Positions 1 to 8,289 of a stretch of DNA of 64,000 nucleotides are shown here, in pieces. The notes under the pieces are model-generated. The model ran no database searches, was not told the origin of the DNA, and worked only from the letters and a program-made list of their open reading frames with translations. The stretch's first letter is position 1. Every line of letters starts with the position of its first letter. Location: positions 1 to 64,000 of the forward strand of contig DATLRD010000028.1 in assembly GCA_035534855.1 (NCBI GenBank), read 5' to 3'. This DNA comes from DATARH01 sp035534855. GTDB lineage: Bacteria; Pseudomonadota; Alphaproteobacteria; ATCC43930; CGMCC-115725. The position numbers and the translations under genes were made by a program.

Positions 1-768
1 GGCGAGCCGCGGCGCCTTGGTCGGTGCGCCGGCGAGCAGCAAGCCGTCGAACTTCTCGATCCCGTCCTTGAAGCCCAACAGCGGCCAGGCATCGGCGGCG
101 CGGTACTGGTAGAGCAGAAAGCGCCGCTCGGCGCCGGAAAAATTGGTCGCCGAGCCGTGGATCGCGCGCACGTGGTGCACCGTCACCGACCCCGCCTTGC
201 CGAGGCACGGCACCGCCTTTGACACATCGAGCGCCGGATCGTTGGGGTCGATCGCGCCGCAGAACCGGCCGTCCGGCCCGTGATGGTCGAGGATCGGGCC
301 GCGATGGCTGCTCGGCACCACCAGCATCGCGCCGTTTTCCGGCGTCGCGTCGTCGATCATGATGCCGACCGCGGCGAGGTCGTCGTTGGTGTGCGGGTAG
401 AACGCCCAATCCTGGTGCCATTCGACCGGCGCGCCATAGCCGGCCGACTTCATGTTGAGCTTGCCGGTATCGAACCGCACCGTGCCCCACAAATCCTTGA
501 GAATCGCGACGATCTTCGCGTTGCGGCTGGCGCGGAAATAGGCGTCGTCCCACAGATGCGGGGCCTTGATCCGCCGCACCCGCGGCCGGTTCGGCGCGTG
601 CGTGTCTTCGAGGTCGAAGGTGTCGTCATTCGCCGTCAGCTGAGTCGAGCGGGTAACGAACCCGTCGGTGACGCGGCGCAACTCGGCGATCTCGTCGGCG
701 GAGAACACGTCGGACACGACGATGACGCCGTCGCGGTGATAGGCGGCGATCTGGGTCGGAGACAGCAT
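1..768 (-). CDS. Phytanoyl-CoA dioxygenase (PhyH) family protein, C-terminus cut by window edge
   Basis: Fe(II)/2-oxoglutarate-dependent oxygenase of the PhyH family; 256 codons are visible and the 3' end lies outside the window. The facial-triad HxD is seen in WHQDWAFYPHTNDD in the middle of the protein, and a distal histidine lies in VHHVRAIHGSATN. The start MLSPTQIAAYHRDG is typical of the family, which usually opens with a short helix and a Y-x-x-DG motif. It is the last gene of a minus-strand run behind a flavin reductase (12 nt gap) and a flavin monooxygenase, which suggests a shared catabolic operon. The substrate cannot be told from sequence. Confidence 0.9.
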   Translation of the reverse strand, partial: MLSPTQIAAYHRDGVIVVSDVFSADEIAELRRVTDGFVTRSTQLTANDDTFDLEDTHAPNRPRVRRIKAPHLWDDAYFRASRNAKIVAILKDLWGTVRFDTGKLNMKSAGYGAPVEWHQDWAFYPHTNDDLAAVGIMIDDATPENGAMLVVPSSHRGPILDHHGPDGRFCGAIDPNDPALDVSKAVPCLGKAGSVTVHHVRAIHGSATNFSGAERRFLLYQYRAADAWPLLGFKDGIEKFDGLLLAGAPTKAPRLA

Positions 769-780
769 CTCGATTCGCCT

Positions 781-1359
781 TCAGGTCTGCAGGATCGGCT
801 CACCGCGGACGTATCTGCCACGGCAGAACATCAGCACCGGCTTGTCGGTATAGGCAAAGCGCTCGACATGGCCGATGAAGATGATGTGATCGCCGCCGTA
901 ATGGCGGAATTCGTTGCGGCACTCGAAATGCGCCGCCGCACCGATCAATACCGGCGCCCCGGATTCAGGGATGATGTGGTCGACATTCACGAACTTGTCG
1001 TCGCTCTGCTTGGCGAACTTGTTCGACAGCTCGATCTGGTCGTAGGCCAGGATGTTGACGACGAAGTGCCCGCCTTCCTGAAACGCCGGCAGGCTTTGCG
1101 CGTAGAGCGAGCTGCTCCACAGCACCAGCGGCGGGGTCAGCGAGACCGAGGTGAACGAGTTTGCGGTCATCCCGTGCAGTTTGCCGTCGCGACCGCGCGT
1201 CGTGATGATCGTAACGCCGGTGGCGAACGCACCCATCGCGTTGCGCAATTCGCGGCTGTTGAAGCCTTCGGCCGAAGTGCTGTGCACCACCGCGGCGTGG
1301 CTGCTGAGGGGTTCGGCGGGCACCAGGGTGTCGCCGGGTTGATCGTCCGACAAAGCCAT
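781..1359 (-). CDS. Flavin reductase domain protein, likely reductase component of a two-component monooxygenase
   Basis: About 192 aa with a flavin reductase-like (HpaC/HsaB type) FMN-binding split barrel: RNAMGAFATGVTIITT, then GMTANSFTSVSLTPP, which is the hallmark segment of this family, and a C-terminal HYGGDHIIFIGHVE. These enzymes reduce free FMN or FAD with NAD(P)H and hand it to a partner oxygenase. The start at 1359 (MALSDDQ) is chosen because AGGAAACTTCAGGA lies just upstream and it begins 13 nt after the stop of the monooxygenase gene; a longer frame opening at 1416 would overlap that gene. The adjacent group D-type monooxygenase is the obvious partner (inference). Confidence 0.88.
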   Translation of the reverse strand: MALSDDQPGDTLVPAEPLSSHAAVVHSTSAEGFNSRELRNAMGAFATGVTIITTRGRDGKLHGMTANSFTSVSLTPPLVLWSSSLYAQSLPAFQEGGHFVVNILAYDQIELSNKFAKQSDDKFVNVDHIIPESGAPVLIGAAAHFECRNEFRHYGGDHIIFIGHVERFAYTDKPVLMFCRGRYVRGEPILQT

Positions 1360-1372
1360 TTCCTGAAGTTTC

Positions 1373-2593
1373 CTAGAACGTCGCATCGGGTGACAGCCCC
1401 AGCGCGACGCGGCCATACATGGCGCCGTTGATGTCCCAGTTTAAAACGTAATGCGCGTTGGCGGCGTGGATGTCGCGAAACGCGCGCTGCAGCGGGTGGC
1501 GGGCATAGATCGCGCCGCCGCCGCTCGCGGTGAACAGAAGATCGACGGCCTTGGTGCACAGCGTCGCGGCAAAGGCGCCGTCGCGGCGGTACCGCGCGCG
1601 CTGTTCGAGCGACGGGATTGTCCCGCCGCCAACGATCGCGGTGGCCTCGTCGCAATCGCCGAGCATCATCGACCGCGCCGCATCGGCATAGGCCGCCGCC
1701 TCGGCAAGGTGCACCTGCAGCGTGCTGAAATCGGCGAGGTTGCGGCCGGTGTAGCTGCTGAGCCGGGTGCGCGTCGTCTCGGCGAAATGGCCGATCGCGC
1801 TTTGCGCGATGCCGAGCGAGACCCCGGCGATGCAGAACGCGAACAGGCTGATCGCCGGCAGCTGGTACAGTACCGCTGGGTTGACCGCGCTGCCGGGGTT
1901 GGGGCCGCCGGTGATCTGATCGACCGCCAGGGTGCGGTATTCGGGCACGAACACGTCTTCGACCGCGACATCCTTGCTGCCGGTGCCGGCCAGCCCGATC
2001 ACGTGCCAGGTGTCGATGATCTGATAGTCGCTCGCCGGCAGCACGAAGATGCGCGGCTCGGCGGTGCCGCTGCCACCGAATTCCTCCTCGGTGACAATCG
2101 CGCCGATCAGGTTCCAGGCGCACGGGTCGACGCCGCTGGAAAACGGCCAACGCCCCGACAGGCGATACCCGCCCGGCACCTTCTTGGCCCGGCCGCGCGG
2201 AAAGATCAGCGCCGAGCCGATCAGGTTGTCGGGGCTCTCGCCCCAGATCTCGTCCTGCGCCTGGCGCGGCCACATGCCGAGCAGCCAGTGATGCGCGGCG
2301 AGGTTGGCCAAGACCCAGGCGGTCGAGCCGCAGCCGCGGCCGATGATCGCGACCAGTTCGACGATCGAGCGGAACGGCAATTCGCTGCCGCCGACGCGCC
2401 GCGGCTGCAGGATGCGGAACAGGCCGCTGCGATGCAGGTCGGCGATCGTCTCGTCGGGCAGTCGGCGCAATTCCTCGGCCTGCGGCGCCCGCTCCTGCAG
2501 CACCGGCACCAGGGCCTCGGCGCGAGCAGTCAGCGCGGCCAGGTCCGGCGGCGCTCCGGTGCGGCCCGTTTTCGCGTCGGCCATTGCGTTCAC
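1373..2593 (-). CDS. Acyl-CoA dehydrogenase-fold flavin-dependent monooxygenase (HsaA-like)
   Basis: 406 aa with an acyl-CoA dehydrogenase-like fold and the pattern of the group D flavin monooxygenases (HsaA, HpaH-type): N-terminal helical domain with LHRSGLFRILQPRRVGG, middle beta domain GGYRLSGRWPFSSGVD and WHVIGLAGTGSKDVAVEDVFVP, and a C-terminal four-helix bundle ending in DINGAMYGRVALGL. Such enzymes hydroxylate phenolic or steroid-derived rings using FMNH2 or FADH2 supplied by a separate reductase. That reductase is encoded immediately downstream. The exact substrate is unknown. The start has GGAGGTGAACGCA just upstream. Confidence 0.88.
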   Translation of the reverse strand: MNAMADAKTGRTGAPPDLAALTARAEALVPVLQERAPQAEELRRLPDETIADLHRSGLFRILQPRRVGGSELPFRSIVELVAIIGRGCGSTAWVLANLAAHHWLLGMWPRQAQDEIWGESPDNLIGSALIFPRGRAKKVPGGYRLSGRWPFSSGVDPCAWNLIGAIVTEEEFGGSGTAEPRIFVLPASDYQIIDTWHVIGLAGTGSKDVAVEDVFVPEYRTLAVDQITGGPNPGSAVNPAVLYQLPAISLFAFCIAGVSLGIAQSAIGHFAETTRTRLSSYTGRNLADFSTLQVHLAEAAAYADAARSMMLGDCDEATAIVGGGTIPSLEQRARYRRDGAFAATLCTKAVDLLFTASGGGAIYARHPLQRAFRDIHAANAHYVLNWDINGAMYGRVALGLSPDATF

Positions 2594-2675
2594 CTCCGTT
2601 ACTCGCCGGGTGTTTCCAAGGGCAAGTGTACTCGCCGGGCGACGGCTCGGCGAGATGATGATTGCGCCGCGGTGC

Positions 2676-3077
2676 TCAGCTCAGATCGAGGGCGTACTTT
2701 TTGAGGAGGTCGAGCGGCACGATTTCCAACGTCGCCTCGTGCGTCGCCGTTAGCCGCACGCGCGGCGCCTGGCCGGCGTCGAACGCCTCTTTCCAGCGCG
2801 CCGCGCACAGGCACCAGCAATCGCCGGGTTTCAGGCCGGGAAACCCGTATTGCGGCAGCGGGGTCGACAAATCGTTGCCGGCACGCTGCGAGAAGGCGAG
2901 GAAATCGGCGTCGACCCGGGTGCACACGGTGTGCACGCCCGGATCATCCGCGCCGGTGTTGCAGCTGCCGTCGCGATAGAACCCGGTCAGCGGCTTGCTG
3001 CAGCATTCGGAAAGCGGCTCGCCGAACACGTTCCGCGCCGGGCGGGGGCGCGGATCGGAGCCGGAGGCATCGGGCAT
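2676..3077 (-). CDS. DUF2237 family protein
   Basis: 133 aa, matching the uncharacterised DUF2237 family: opening NVFGEPLSECCSKPLTGFYRDG, then HTVCTRVDADFLAFSQRAGNDLSTP, and GLKPGDCWCLCAARWKEA. Several conserved cysteines (ECC, CNTG, HTVC, CWCLC) suggest metal or redox chemistry, but no function is established for the family. The start MPDASGS at 3077 is preceded by CAGGAGACAACC, a good ribosome site; a longer frame to 3125 runs into a palindromic repeat and is less likely. Confidence 0.85.
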   Translation of the reverse strand: MPDASGSDPRPRPARNVFGEPLSECCSKPLTGFYRDGSCNTGADDPGVHTVCTRVDADFLAFSQRAGNDLSTPLPQYGFPGLKPGDCWCLCAARWKEAFDAGQAPRVRLTATHEATLEIVPLDLLKKYALDLS

Positions 3078-3114
3078 GGTTGTCTCCTGGAAAGCACGAT
3101 GACGGTGGAGGTTC

Positions 3115-3192
3115 CTGCCCCTCACCCTCTCCCGCAGCGCGGGGCCGGCCCTCTCCCCGCAGGCCGGAAGGGGGCCGGGGTGAGGGGGGAGT
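3115..3192. repeat. Palindromic intergenic repeat, CCCTCTCCC family
   Basis: GC-rich intergenic block with CCCTCACCCTCTCCCGC and its imperfect complement ending in GGGGTGAGGGG. The same family recurs at 6248-6350, at 45684-45716 (degenerate) and at 49668-49740. These look like REP-type extragenic repeats able to form long hairpins; they sit at gene ends and may also act as weak terminators. Confidence 0.6.
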
Positions 3193-3197
3193 GGGGC

Positions 3198-4163
3198 TCA
3201 CGCGGGGCGGCGGTCGTTGCGCTCGGCATAGCGCGTCTCGATCGCATCCCAGAGGTCGCGCGACAGATCGTTGCCGTCGAGCCGGGCGATCTCCTGGATG
3301 CCGGTCGGCGAGGTCACGTTGATCTCGGTGATGTAGTCGCCGAGCACGTCGATGCCGACAAAAACGAGGCCCTGCTCCCTGAGGGTGGGCCCGATCGCCG
3401 CGCAGATCTCGGTTTCGCGCGCGGTCAGCGTGGTCTTTTCGGCGCGCCCGCCGACATGCAGATTGGCGCGCGCCTCGCCCTCGGCCGGCACGCGCAGCAC
3501 CGCGCCTTTGGGCTCGCCGTCGACCAGGATGATGCGCTTGTCGCCTTGCCGCACCTCGGGAATGTAGCGCTGCACCATCACCGGCTCGCGGTTGATCTGC
3601 TGGTACATGTCCAACAGCGAGTTGAGGTTGTCGTCGCCGGGGCGCAGGTGGACGATGCCGGCGCCGCCGTTGCCGAACAGCGGCTTCAGCACGATTTCGC
3701 CGTGCTCTTTCCAGAACTCGCGGATTTCCACTGGGTCGAGCGACAACAGCGTCGGCGGCATCAATTCCCGGAAACGCAGCACGAACAGTTTTTCGGGCGC
3801 GTTGCGCACCGCGGCCGGGTCGTTGACGACGAGCGGGCCCGGCGGCAGCAGCTCCAGCAGGTGCGTCGCGGTGATGTAGGCCATGTCGAATGGCGGGTCC
3901 TGGCGCATCAGGATCACATCGAACCCGCCGAGGTCGAGCTCTTCGAACGAGCCGAACACATAATGGTTGCCGCGGCGGCGGTGCACTTCGAGCGGCCGGC
4001 CGCGGGCGTAGAGCCGGCCATCGCGCAGGGTCAGCGCTTGCGGCAGGTAGTGGAACAGCGCGTGGCCGCGTCGCTGCGCCTCCAGCGCCAGGGCAAAGGT
4101 CGAATCGGCATCGATGTCGATCGATTCGATCGGGTCCATCTGTATCGCGACGGCGAGCCCCAT
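3198..4163 (-). CDS. gshB: Glutathione synthetase
   Basis: 321 aa, close to the usual bacterial GshB length of about 315. It joins gamma-glutamylcysteine and glycine with ATP in the cytoplasm. The N-terminal domain reads MGLAVAIQMDPIESIDIDAD, the substrate loop is MRQDPPFDMAYITATHLLE, and the ATP-grasp part contains VLKPLFGNGGAGI, VQRYIPEVRQGDKRIILVDG and the metal and glycine end GDYITEINVTSPTGIQEI. The start at 4163 is preceded by GCAGGAGACAGGC. The gene is 22 nt from the L,D-transpeptidase gene upstream, suggesting co-transcription. Identification is firm. Confidence 0.97.
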   Translation of the reverse strand: MGLAVAIQMDPIESIDIDADSTFALALEAQRRGHALFHYLPQALTLRDGRLYARGRPLEVHRRRGNHYVFGSFEELDLGGFDVILMRQDPPFDMAYITATHLLELLPPGPLVVNDPAAVRNAPEKLFVLRFRELMPPTLLSLDPVEIREFWKEHGEIVLKPLFGNGGAGIVHLRPGDDNLNSLLDMYQQINREPVMVQRYIPEVRQGDKRIILVDGEPKGAVLRVPAEGEARANLHVGGRAEKTTLTARETEICAAIGPTLREQGLVFVGIDVLGDYITEINVTSPTGIQEIARLDGNDLSRDLWDAIETRYAERNDRRPA

Positions 4164-4185
4164 GCCTGTCTCCTGCGTCCTCGGC

Positions 4186-4773
4186 TCAAGCGATGGTGAT
4201 CGTGCTGCCCGGCCCAAGCAAGCCCAACAACATCGTCAGCACCGGCTCGGCGACCGCGATGCAGCCCACGGTCGGCGAGAAATCCGGCCGCGCGACGTGC
4301 AGAAAGATCGCGCTGCCGGCGCCGGGCACGACCGGGCCAGTGTTGTAGCCGATCACCACGATGAGGTCGTAGATGCCGTCCTCGCGCCACAGCGTCTCGT
4401 GATGCGCGGAATAGGGCAGCGTCACCAGGCGGTTGTAGTTGCGGTCGGCGGGGTCGTCGACCCAGCCCATGTCGGGCCGCAGCGCGCCGAGCGGCAGCGC
4501 GGTTTGCGGCCGCACCAACCGGTCGGGGCGGTAATAGGCGTCGAGCACGGGAAAGGCGCCGGCTGGGCTTGCGCCGTCGCCCTCGCGCTTGGCGGCACGC
4601 ACCCCGCCCTTGCCGCAGGCGGCGCGCGCCGAGCCAGCCGGCCAGACGAGGCGGCCGCTGGAATAGACGAGATCGATCGGCTCCATGGCGGCGGCGGGTC
4701 GCACTAGCGGCAGGGTGGAAGCGACGGCGAGAAGCATTCGGCGCGAGAGGGTCACGGGCGCGGATTTGACCAT
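4186..4773 (-). CDS. Exported L,D-transpeptidase (YkuD) family protein
   Basis: 195 aa. A short positive N-terminus with SRRMLLAVASTLPLVRPAAA looks like a signal sequence, possibly Tat-like. The YkuD domain fills the rest, with catalytic His159 and Cys171 in FLHVARPDFSPTVGCIAV. The classical HGC reads VGC here, as in the short YkuD subgroup related to YcfS/YafK-like proteins. The family forms or edits 3-3 peptidoglycan cross-links or attaches lipoproteins in the periplasm; which reaction this one catalyses is not clear. The gene directly precedes gshB on the same strand. Confidence 0.85.
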   Translation of the reverse strand: MVKSAPVTLSRRMLLAVASTLPLVRPAAAMEPIDLVYSSGRLVWPAGSARAACGKGGVRAAKREGDGASPAGAFPVLDAYYRPDRLVRPQTALPLGALRPDMGWVDDPADRNYNRLVTLPYSAHHETLWREDGIYDLIVVIGYNTGPVVPGAGSAIFLHVARPDFSPTVGCIAVAEPVLTMLLGLLGPGSTITIA

Positions 4774-4914
4774 GAGTCGCGACCTTTACCAAGCTCGTAC
4801 CAGGTACGGGTCATCGGGGGCGTCGGGTAAGGCGGGTCGCAAAACGTGCAGCGCGGCGTTGCAGCCGGCCGCGCGCACGCCTACCCTTGCGCCGGTCATA
4901 AGGGGGCGCCTTGC

Positions 4915-5760
4915 ATGCGCAGCAATTCACTAGAAATCCGCCCGGTGGCCGGCGCGATCGGCGCTGAAATCCATGGCGTCGACCTCTCCGAAGACCTCGA
5001 CGACCGGGTGATCGCCGACGTCCGCGCCGCGCTCAACCAATATTGCGTCGTGTTCTTCCGCGGTCAGCAGATCGACGCCGAGCGGCACAAGGCCTTTGCC
5101 CGGCGCTTTGGCGAAATCTTCATCCACCCGAATTATCGCGGCATGCAGGACGACAACGAGATCGTCATGGTGCGACGCGAGCCGGGTGACCAGCACATCG
5201 TCGGCGAGGATTGGCACACCGACACAACGATGGTTGCCGAGCCGCCGATGGGCGCGATCCTCTACGCGATCGAGGTGCCGCCCTATGGCGGCGACACCTG
5301 CTTTGCCAACCAGTACCTCGCTTACGACACGTTGTCGGACGGGATGAAGCGGATGCTCGGCGGCTTGCGCGCCGTGCACACCGACCGCCTGGTCGCCGGG
5401 CCGGTCGCCGGCCGCAACCGCTTCCGCGCCACCAAGGTGCGCGAGGATTCCGACTGGCGCGAGACGGTCAGCACCCACCCGGTGGTGCGCACCCACCCCG
5501 AAACCGGCCGGAAGCTGTTGTTCGTCAATGCCGCCTATACGGTCGGGTTCGAGGGCATGACCGAAGAGGAAAGCCGGCCGCTGCTCGATTACCTGCTGGC
5601 GCACGGCCACCGGCCCGAATTCACCTGCCGCTTCCGCTGGGAGAATGGCTCGATCGCATTCTGGGACAACCGCTCGACCAAGCACCTCGCGGTACACGAT
5701 TCCGGGCCGTTCCGCCGGCTTATGCGCCGCGTGCAGGTCTGTGGCGACACGCCGGTGTGA
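4915..5760 (+). CDS. TauD/TfdA family Fe(II)/2-oxoglutarate dioxygenase
   Basis: 281 aa, typical TauD size. Conserved start LEIRPVAGAIGAEIHGVDLSE, HxD iron motif in DWHTDTTM near residue 100, and the distal His plus 2-oxoglutarate-binding Arg in KHLAVHDSGPFRRLMRRV near the C-terminus. Members hydroxylate sulfonates, phenoxyacetates, carnitine precursors and others, so the substrate is open. The start at 4915 follows an AGGGGGC stretch. The stop codon overlaps the next start (TGATG), so it is translationally coupled to the msrC-like gene. Confidence 0.92.
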   Translation: MRSNSLEIRPVAGAIGAEIHGVDLSEDLDDRVIADVRAALNQYCVVFFRGQQIDAERHKAFARRFGEIFIHPNYRGMQDDNEIVMVRREPGDQHIVGEDWHTDTTMVAEPPMGAILYAIEVPPYGGDTCFANQYLAYDTLSDGMKRMLGGLRAVHTDRLVAGPVAGRNRFRATKVREDSDWRETVSTHPVVRTHPETGRKLLFVNAAYTVGFEGMTEEESRPLLDYLLAHGHRPEFTCRFRWENGSIAFWDNRSTKHLAVHDSGPFRRLMRRVQVCGDTPV

Positions 5761-6215
5761 TGGACAAGCCTGCTCACTACGACGAACTCGCGCGGCAGCT
5801 TGCGGCGCTGATCGACGGCGAGCCCGACCGCATCGCCAATGCGGCCAATATGGCGGCACTGATTTATCAGGGGCTGCCCGATCTCAACTGGGCCGGGTTC
5901 TACTTTGCGCAAGGGCGCGAACTGGTGCTCGGCCCGTTTCAGGGCAAGCCGGCCTGCGTGCGCATCGCGTGGGGCAGCGGCGTGTGCGGCACCGCGGCGG
6001 CGAGGGCGGCGAGCGTCGTCGTGCCCGACGTGAACGAATTTCCCGGCCACATCGCCTGCGATCCGGATTCGGCGGCGGAACTGGTCGTGCCGCTGATTGA
6101 AGGCGGTCGCGTCACCGGCGTGCTCGACCTCGACAGCCCGGTGCGCGGCCGCTTTGACGACGATGACCGGGCGGGCTGCGAGCGGCTGGTCGCGGTGTTT
6201 GTCCGTCACCGCTGA
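5760..6215 (+). CDS. msrC: Free methionine-(R)-sulfoxide reductase (GAF domain)
   Basis: 151 aa single GAF domain. It carries the three conserved cysteines of fRMsr in the arrangement GKPACVRIAWGSGVCGTAA followed by VPDVNEFPGHIACD, matching the E. coli YebR/MsrC pattern closely. The enzyme reduces free methionine-R-sulfoxide with thioredoxin. Its ATG overlaps the stop of the upstream dioxygenase by one base. Length and motif spacing fit the family exactly; the gene name is used by homology. Confidence 0.93.
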   Translation: MDKPAHYDELARQLAALIDGEPDRIANAANMAALIYQGLPDLNWAGFYFAQGRELVLGPFQGKPACVRIAWGSGVCGTAAARAASVVVPDVNEFPGHIACDPDSAAELVVPLIEGGRVTGVLDLDSPVRGRFDDDDRAGCERLVAVFVRHR

Positions 6216-6247
6216 CATTGCTTCGCCGTGCCCGCTGCGGCACTTTG

Positions 6248-6350
6248 GCCCTCACCCACCCGTCGCTGTCGCGCCGGGTCCACCCTCTCCCGCATGCGGG
6301 AGAGGGTGCCGAAGGGCGCAGCCCTGAGGCGGGCGAGGGGAGGTTTGCGG
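6248..6350. repeat. Palindromic intergenic repeat, CCCTCTCCC family
   Basis: Intergenic element whose core is a perfect hairpin ACCCTCTCCCGC-ATGC-type, with complementary arms CCCTCTCCCGCA and TGCGGGAGAGGG at 6292-6308 and an outer pair CCCTCACCC / GGCGAGGGG. Same family as 3115-3192 and 49668-49740. It could attenuate read-through from msrC into the dienelactone hydrolase gene. Confidence 0.65.
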
Positions 6351-6371
6351 AGCAGGCAGAGGGAGGAACAC

Positions 6372-7031
6372 ATGGGCGCGTTGATCGAATTTGCCCGGCC
6401 CGACGGCGGCAAGAGCAAGGGCTATCTGGCGACCGCCGGCCAGGGCCGGCCGGGGATCGTGGTGATCCAGGAATGGTGGGGGCTCAACGACCAGATCTGC
6501 GGCGTCGCCGACCGTTTCGCGCGCGCCGGCTATAACGCGCTGGCGCCCGACCTCTACAAGGGCCGGCTGACGACCGTGCCCGACGAGGCCAACCATTTGA
6601 TGTCGAGCCTCAATTTTCCCGACGCGACGCACCAGGACCTGCGCGGCGCGGCGCAGCATCTGAAAGCGCAGAGCGGCAAGGTCGCGGTCATGGGGTTCTG
6701 CATGGGCGGCGCGCTGACCATCGCGGCCGCGGTGCATGTGCCCGACATCGCCGCCGCGGTGTGCTTCTATGGCATCCCGCCGGCCGATTTCGCCGATCCG
6801 GCAAAGATCAAACTGCCGTTCCAGGGCCATTTCGCCAATCAGGACGATTGGTGCACCCCGGGGGCGGTCGATGCGCTCGAAAAAACCATGAAGGGCGCCG
6901 GGCAGTCGCCGGAAATCTATCGCTATAACGCCGCGCACGCGTTTTTCAACGAACGCAGCGCCGCCTACAACCTCGATTGCGCCAACCAGGCGTGGGAGCG
7001 CCTGTCGGCGTTCCTGAAGGCGAAACTGTAG
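6372..7031 (+). CDS. Dienelactone hydrolase family protein
   Basis: 219 aa alpha/beta hydrolase of the DLH family. The nucleophile Cys sits in VAVMGFCMGGALT, the acid Asp in HFANQDDWCTP and the His in YRYNAAHAFFNE, which is the complete Cys-Asp-His triad of carboxymethylenebutenolidase. The N-terminus contains VIQEWWGLNDQICGVADRFARAGY, the family signature. The start at 6372 is preceded by GGGAGGAACAC. It may open lactones in aromatic degradation or act on other esters; the neighbouring oxygenases fit a catabolic role but do not prove it. Confidence 0.92.
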   Translation: MGALIEFARPDGGKSKGYLATAGQGRPGIVVIQEWWGLNDQICGVADRFARAGYNALAPDLYKGRLTTVPDEANHLMSSLNFPDATHQDLRGAAQHLKAQSGKVAVMGFCMGGALTIAAAVHVPDIAAAVCFYGIPPADFADPAKIKLPFQGHFANQDDWCTPGAVDALEKTMKGAGQSPEIYRYNAAHAFFNERSAAYNLDCANQAWERLSAFLKAKL

Positions 7032-7056
7032 CCGCTCGCACTGACCCGGTTCGGGT

Positions 7057-7476
7057 TCAGGTCTCCGGCGGGCCTTTCAGCTCGACGACGTTGCCGTCGG
7101 GGTCGGTGATGTAGATCGACGAGCCGTACCCTTCGGCGCCATAGCGGCGCTGCACCGGGCCGGCGGCGACGCCGTGGCGTTCGAGATGCGCGGTCAGCGC
7201 CGGCGCGTCCATCGCTGCGATGCGCACCGCGAAATGGTCCATGTTGCGGCCCGGCGCCTCGCCCGGCTGCAACGGCATCAGGTCGATCATCTGTGCCCCG
7301 GCGCGCAATTGTACGAGGCGGGGTTGCTGCAATTCGCGCTCGACAGGGCAGCCGAGAACGTCGCCGTAGAACCTGATCGCCCGCTCCAGGCTGGCGACAC
7401 GCAGCACGACATGATCCAAACCGACGATCCGCAGCGCGGCGTCGGCGGTGGCGGCAGGCCTTACGTCATCGGGCAT
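7057..7476 (-). CDS. VOC family (glyoxalase/dioxygenase fold) protein
   Basis: 139 aa single vicinal-oxygen-chelate module. It opens with VGLDHVVLRVASLERAIRFYGDVLGC and closes with SSIYITDPDGNVVELKGPPET, giving metal-ligand candidates His (LDHV), His (MDHFAV) and Glu (VVELKG). Function within the superfamily (lyase, dioxygenase, resistance protein) cannot be assigned. The start MPDDVRP at 7476 has GGAGGCTCCG upstream. A longer frame to 7530 is possible but lacks a ribosome site. The 15-bp tandem repeat begins 55 nt upstream, in its promoter region. Confidence 0.88.
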   Translation of the reverse strand: MPDDVRPAATADAALRIVGLDHVVLRVASLERAIRFYGDVLGCPVERELQQPRLVQLRAGAQMIDLMPLQPGEAPGRNMDHFAVRIAAMDAPALTAHLERHGVAAGPVQRRYGAEGYGSSIYITDPDGNVVELKGPPET

Positions 7477-7531
7477 CGGAGCCTCCCTCTCAGCCGGGGA
7501 AAGCGTACCGGACGCCCCGGGCGGCGGCAAT

Positions 7532-7696
7532 CTGTTCGAGAGCTGGCTGTTCGAGAGCTGGCTGTTCGAGAGTTGGCTGTTCGAGAGCTGGCTGTTCGAG
7601 AGCTGGCTGTTCGAGAGCTGGCTGTTCGAGAGCTGGCTGTTCGAGAGTTGGCTGTTCGGGAGTTGGCTGTTCGAGGGTTGGCTGTTCAGGGTTTGT
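7532..7696. repeat. 15-bp tandem repeat, about 11 copies (minisatellite)
   Basis: Ten consecutive 15-bp units from 7532 to 7681 with consensus CTGTTCGAGAGCTGG, followed by a decaying eleventh. The units vary at only a few positions (AGTTGG, TTCGGG, GAGGG), and mutations accumulate toward the right end. Because the period is a multiple of three, several frames on both strands stay open and would give pentapeptide repeats (FESWL, RELAV, LEQPA), but I see no ribosome site or codon pattern supporting a protein. It lies between two divergent genes, where it would separate or modulate their promoters. Confidence 0.95.
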
Positions 7697-7752
7697 CACC
7701 GGTCCGGCCCTGGCTTATGAGTTGCGGGGCGGCGGAGCGCGGAGGGATAGCG

Positions 7753-8277
7753 ATGATCTATATGGTCGAGATGGCGTTTCGCCACCCGGAGCGCGAGGCG
7801 GAATGGAACGCGTGGTACCTCGCGCATATCGGCGTGCTGCTGACCGTGCCGGGGTTTCGCGCGTCACAGCGGTTTCACGCGACCGTCGACAACCCGTCGC
7901 CATATCTGGCCTTGCACGAGGTCGAAAGCGCGGCGCTGTTTGACAGCAGCGCCTATCGCGGGCGCGGCGGGCCGCCCTCGGTCGGGCATTGGAGCGCGTT
8001 GCAGTCCCACTGGCACCGCAACCTGCTGGCCGGGCTCGACGCGACGCCCGAGGTGCCGGAAGACCGGTTTCTGGTGATGCTGCGCGATGCCGGGGCGCTG
8101 CCGGCGCTGCCCGGCGGCACCGTGATCGACTGGCTCGACGGGGTCGGGCTCGACCAGACGGTGCGGCGCTGCGGCCTCGCGATCATCGCCGACCCGACGC
8201 CGCTGGAGGGGCTGGCGCGGCGCGACGACCGCATCCGCCTCTATCGCCCGATCAGCCCGAAAATCCGCGCTGCCTAG
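7753..8277 (+). CDS. Hypothetical protein with dimeric alpha-beta barrel-like N-terminus
   Basis: 174 aa, family not firmly recognised. The opening MIYMVEMAFRHPEREAEWNAW followed by LLTVPGFRASQRFHA resembles EthD/DUF4286-type ferredoxin-like barrels that occur beside catabolic enzymes. A second, weaker half follows (RFLVMLRDAGALPALPGG, then LAIIADPTPLEG and RIRLYRPISP), so it may be a two-barrel protein. Start at 7753 has GGAGGGATAGCG upstream. It ends 12 nt before the amidohydrolase gene and is almost certainly co-transcribed with it, so a role in the same pathway is likely but unproven. Confidence 0.75.
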   Translation: MIYMVEMAFRHPEREAEWNAWYLAHIGVLLTVPGFRASQRFHATVDNPSPYLALHEVESAALFDSSAYRGRGGPPSVGHWSALQSHWHRNLLAGLDATPEVPEDRFLVMLRDAGALPALPGGTVIDWLDGVGLDQTVRRCGLAIIADPTPLEGLARRDDRIRLYRPISPKIRAA

Positions 8278-8289
8278 GAGAAAAGCCCG

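Noticed and set aside
7532..7696. CRISPR-like array
   Set aside because: Units are contiguous with no spacers and no cas genes are present.
7490..7699. Minus-strand frame coding (LEQPA) repeats
   Set aside because: Open only because the DNA repeat has a period divisible by three; no ribosome site. Kept as a possibility under the repeat finding, not called as a gene.
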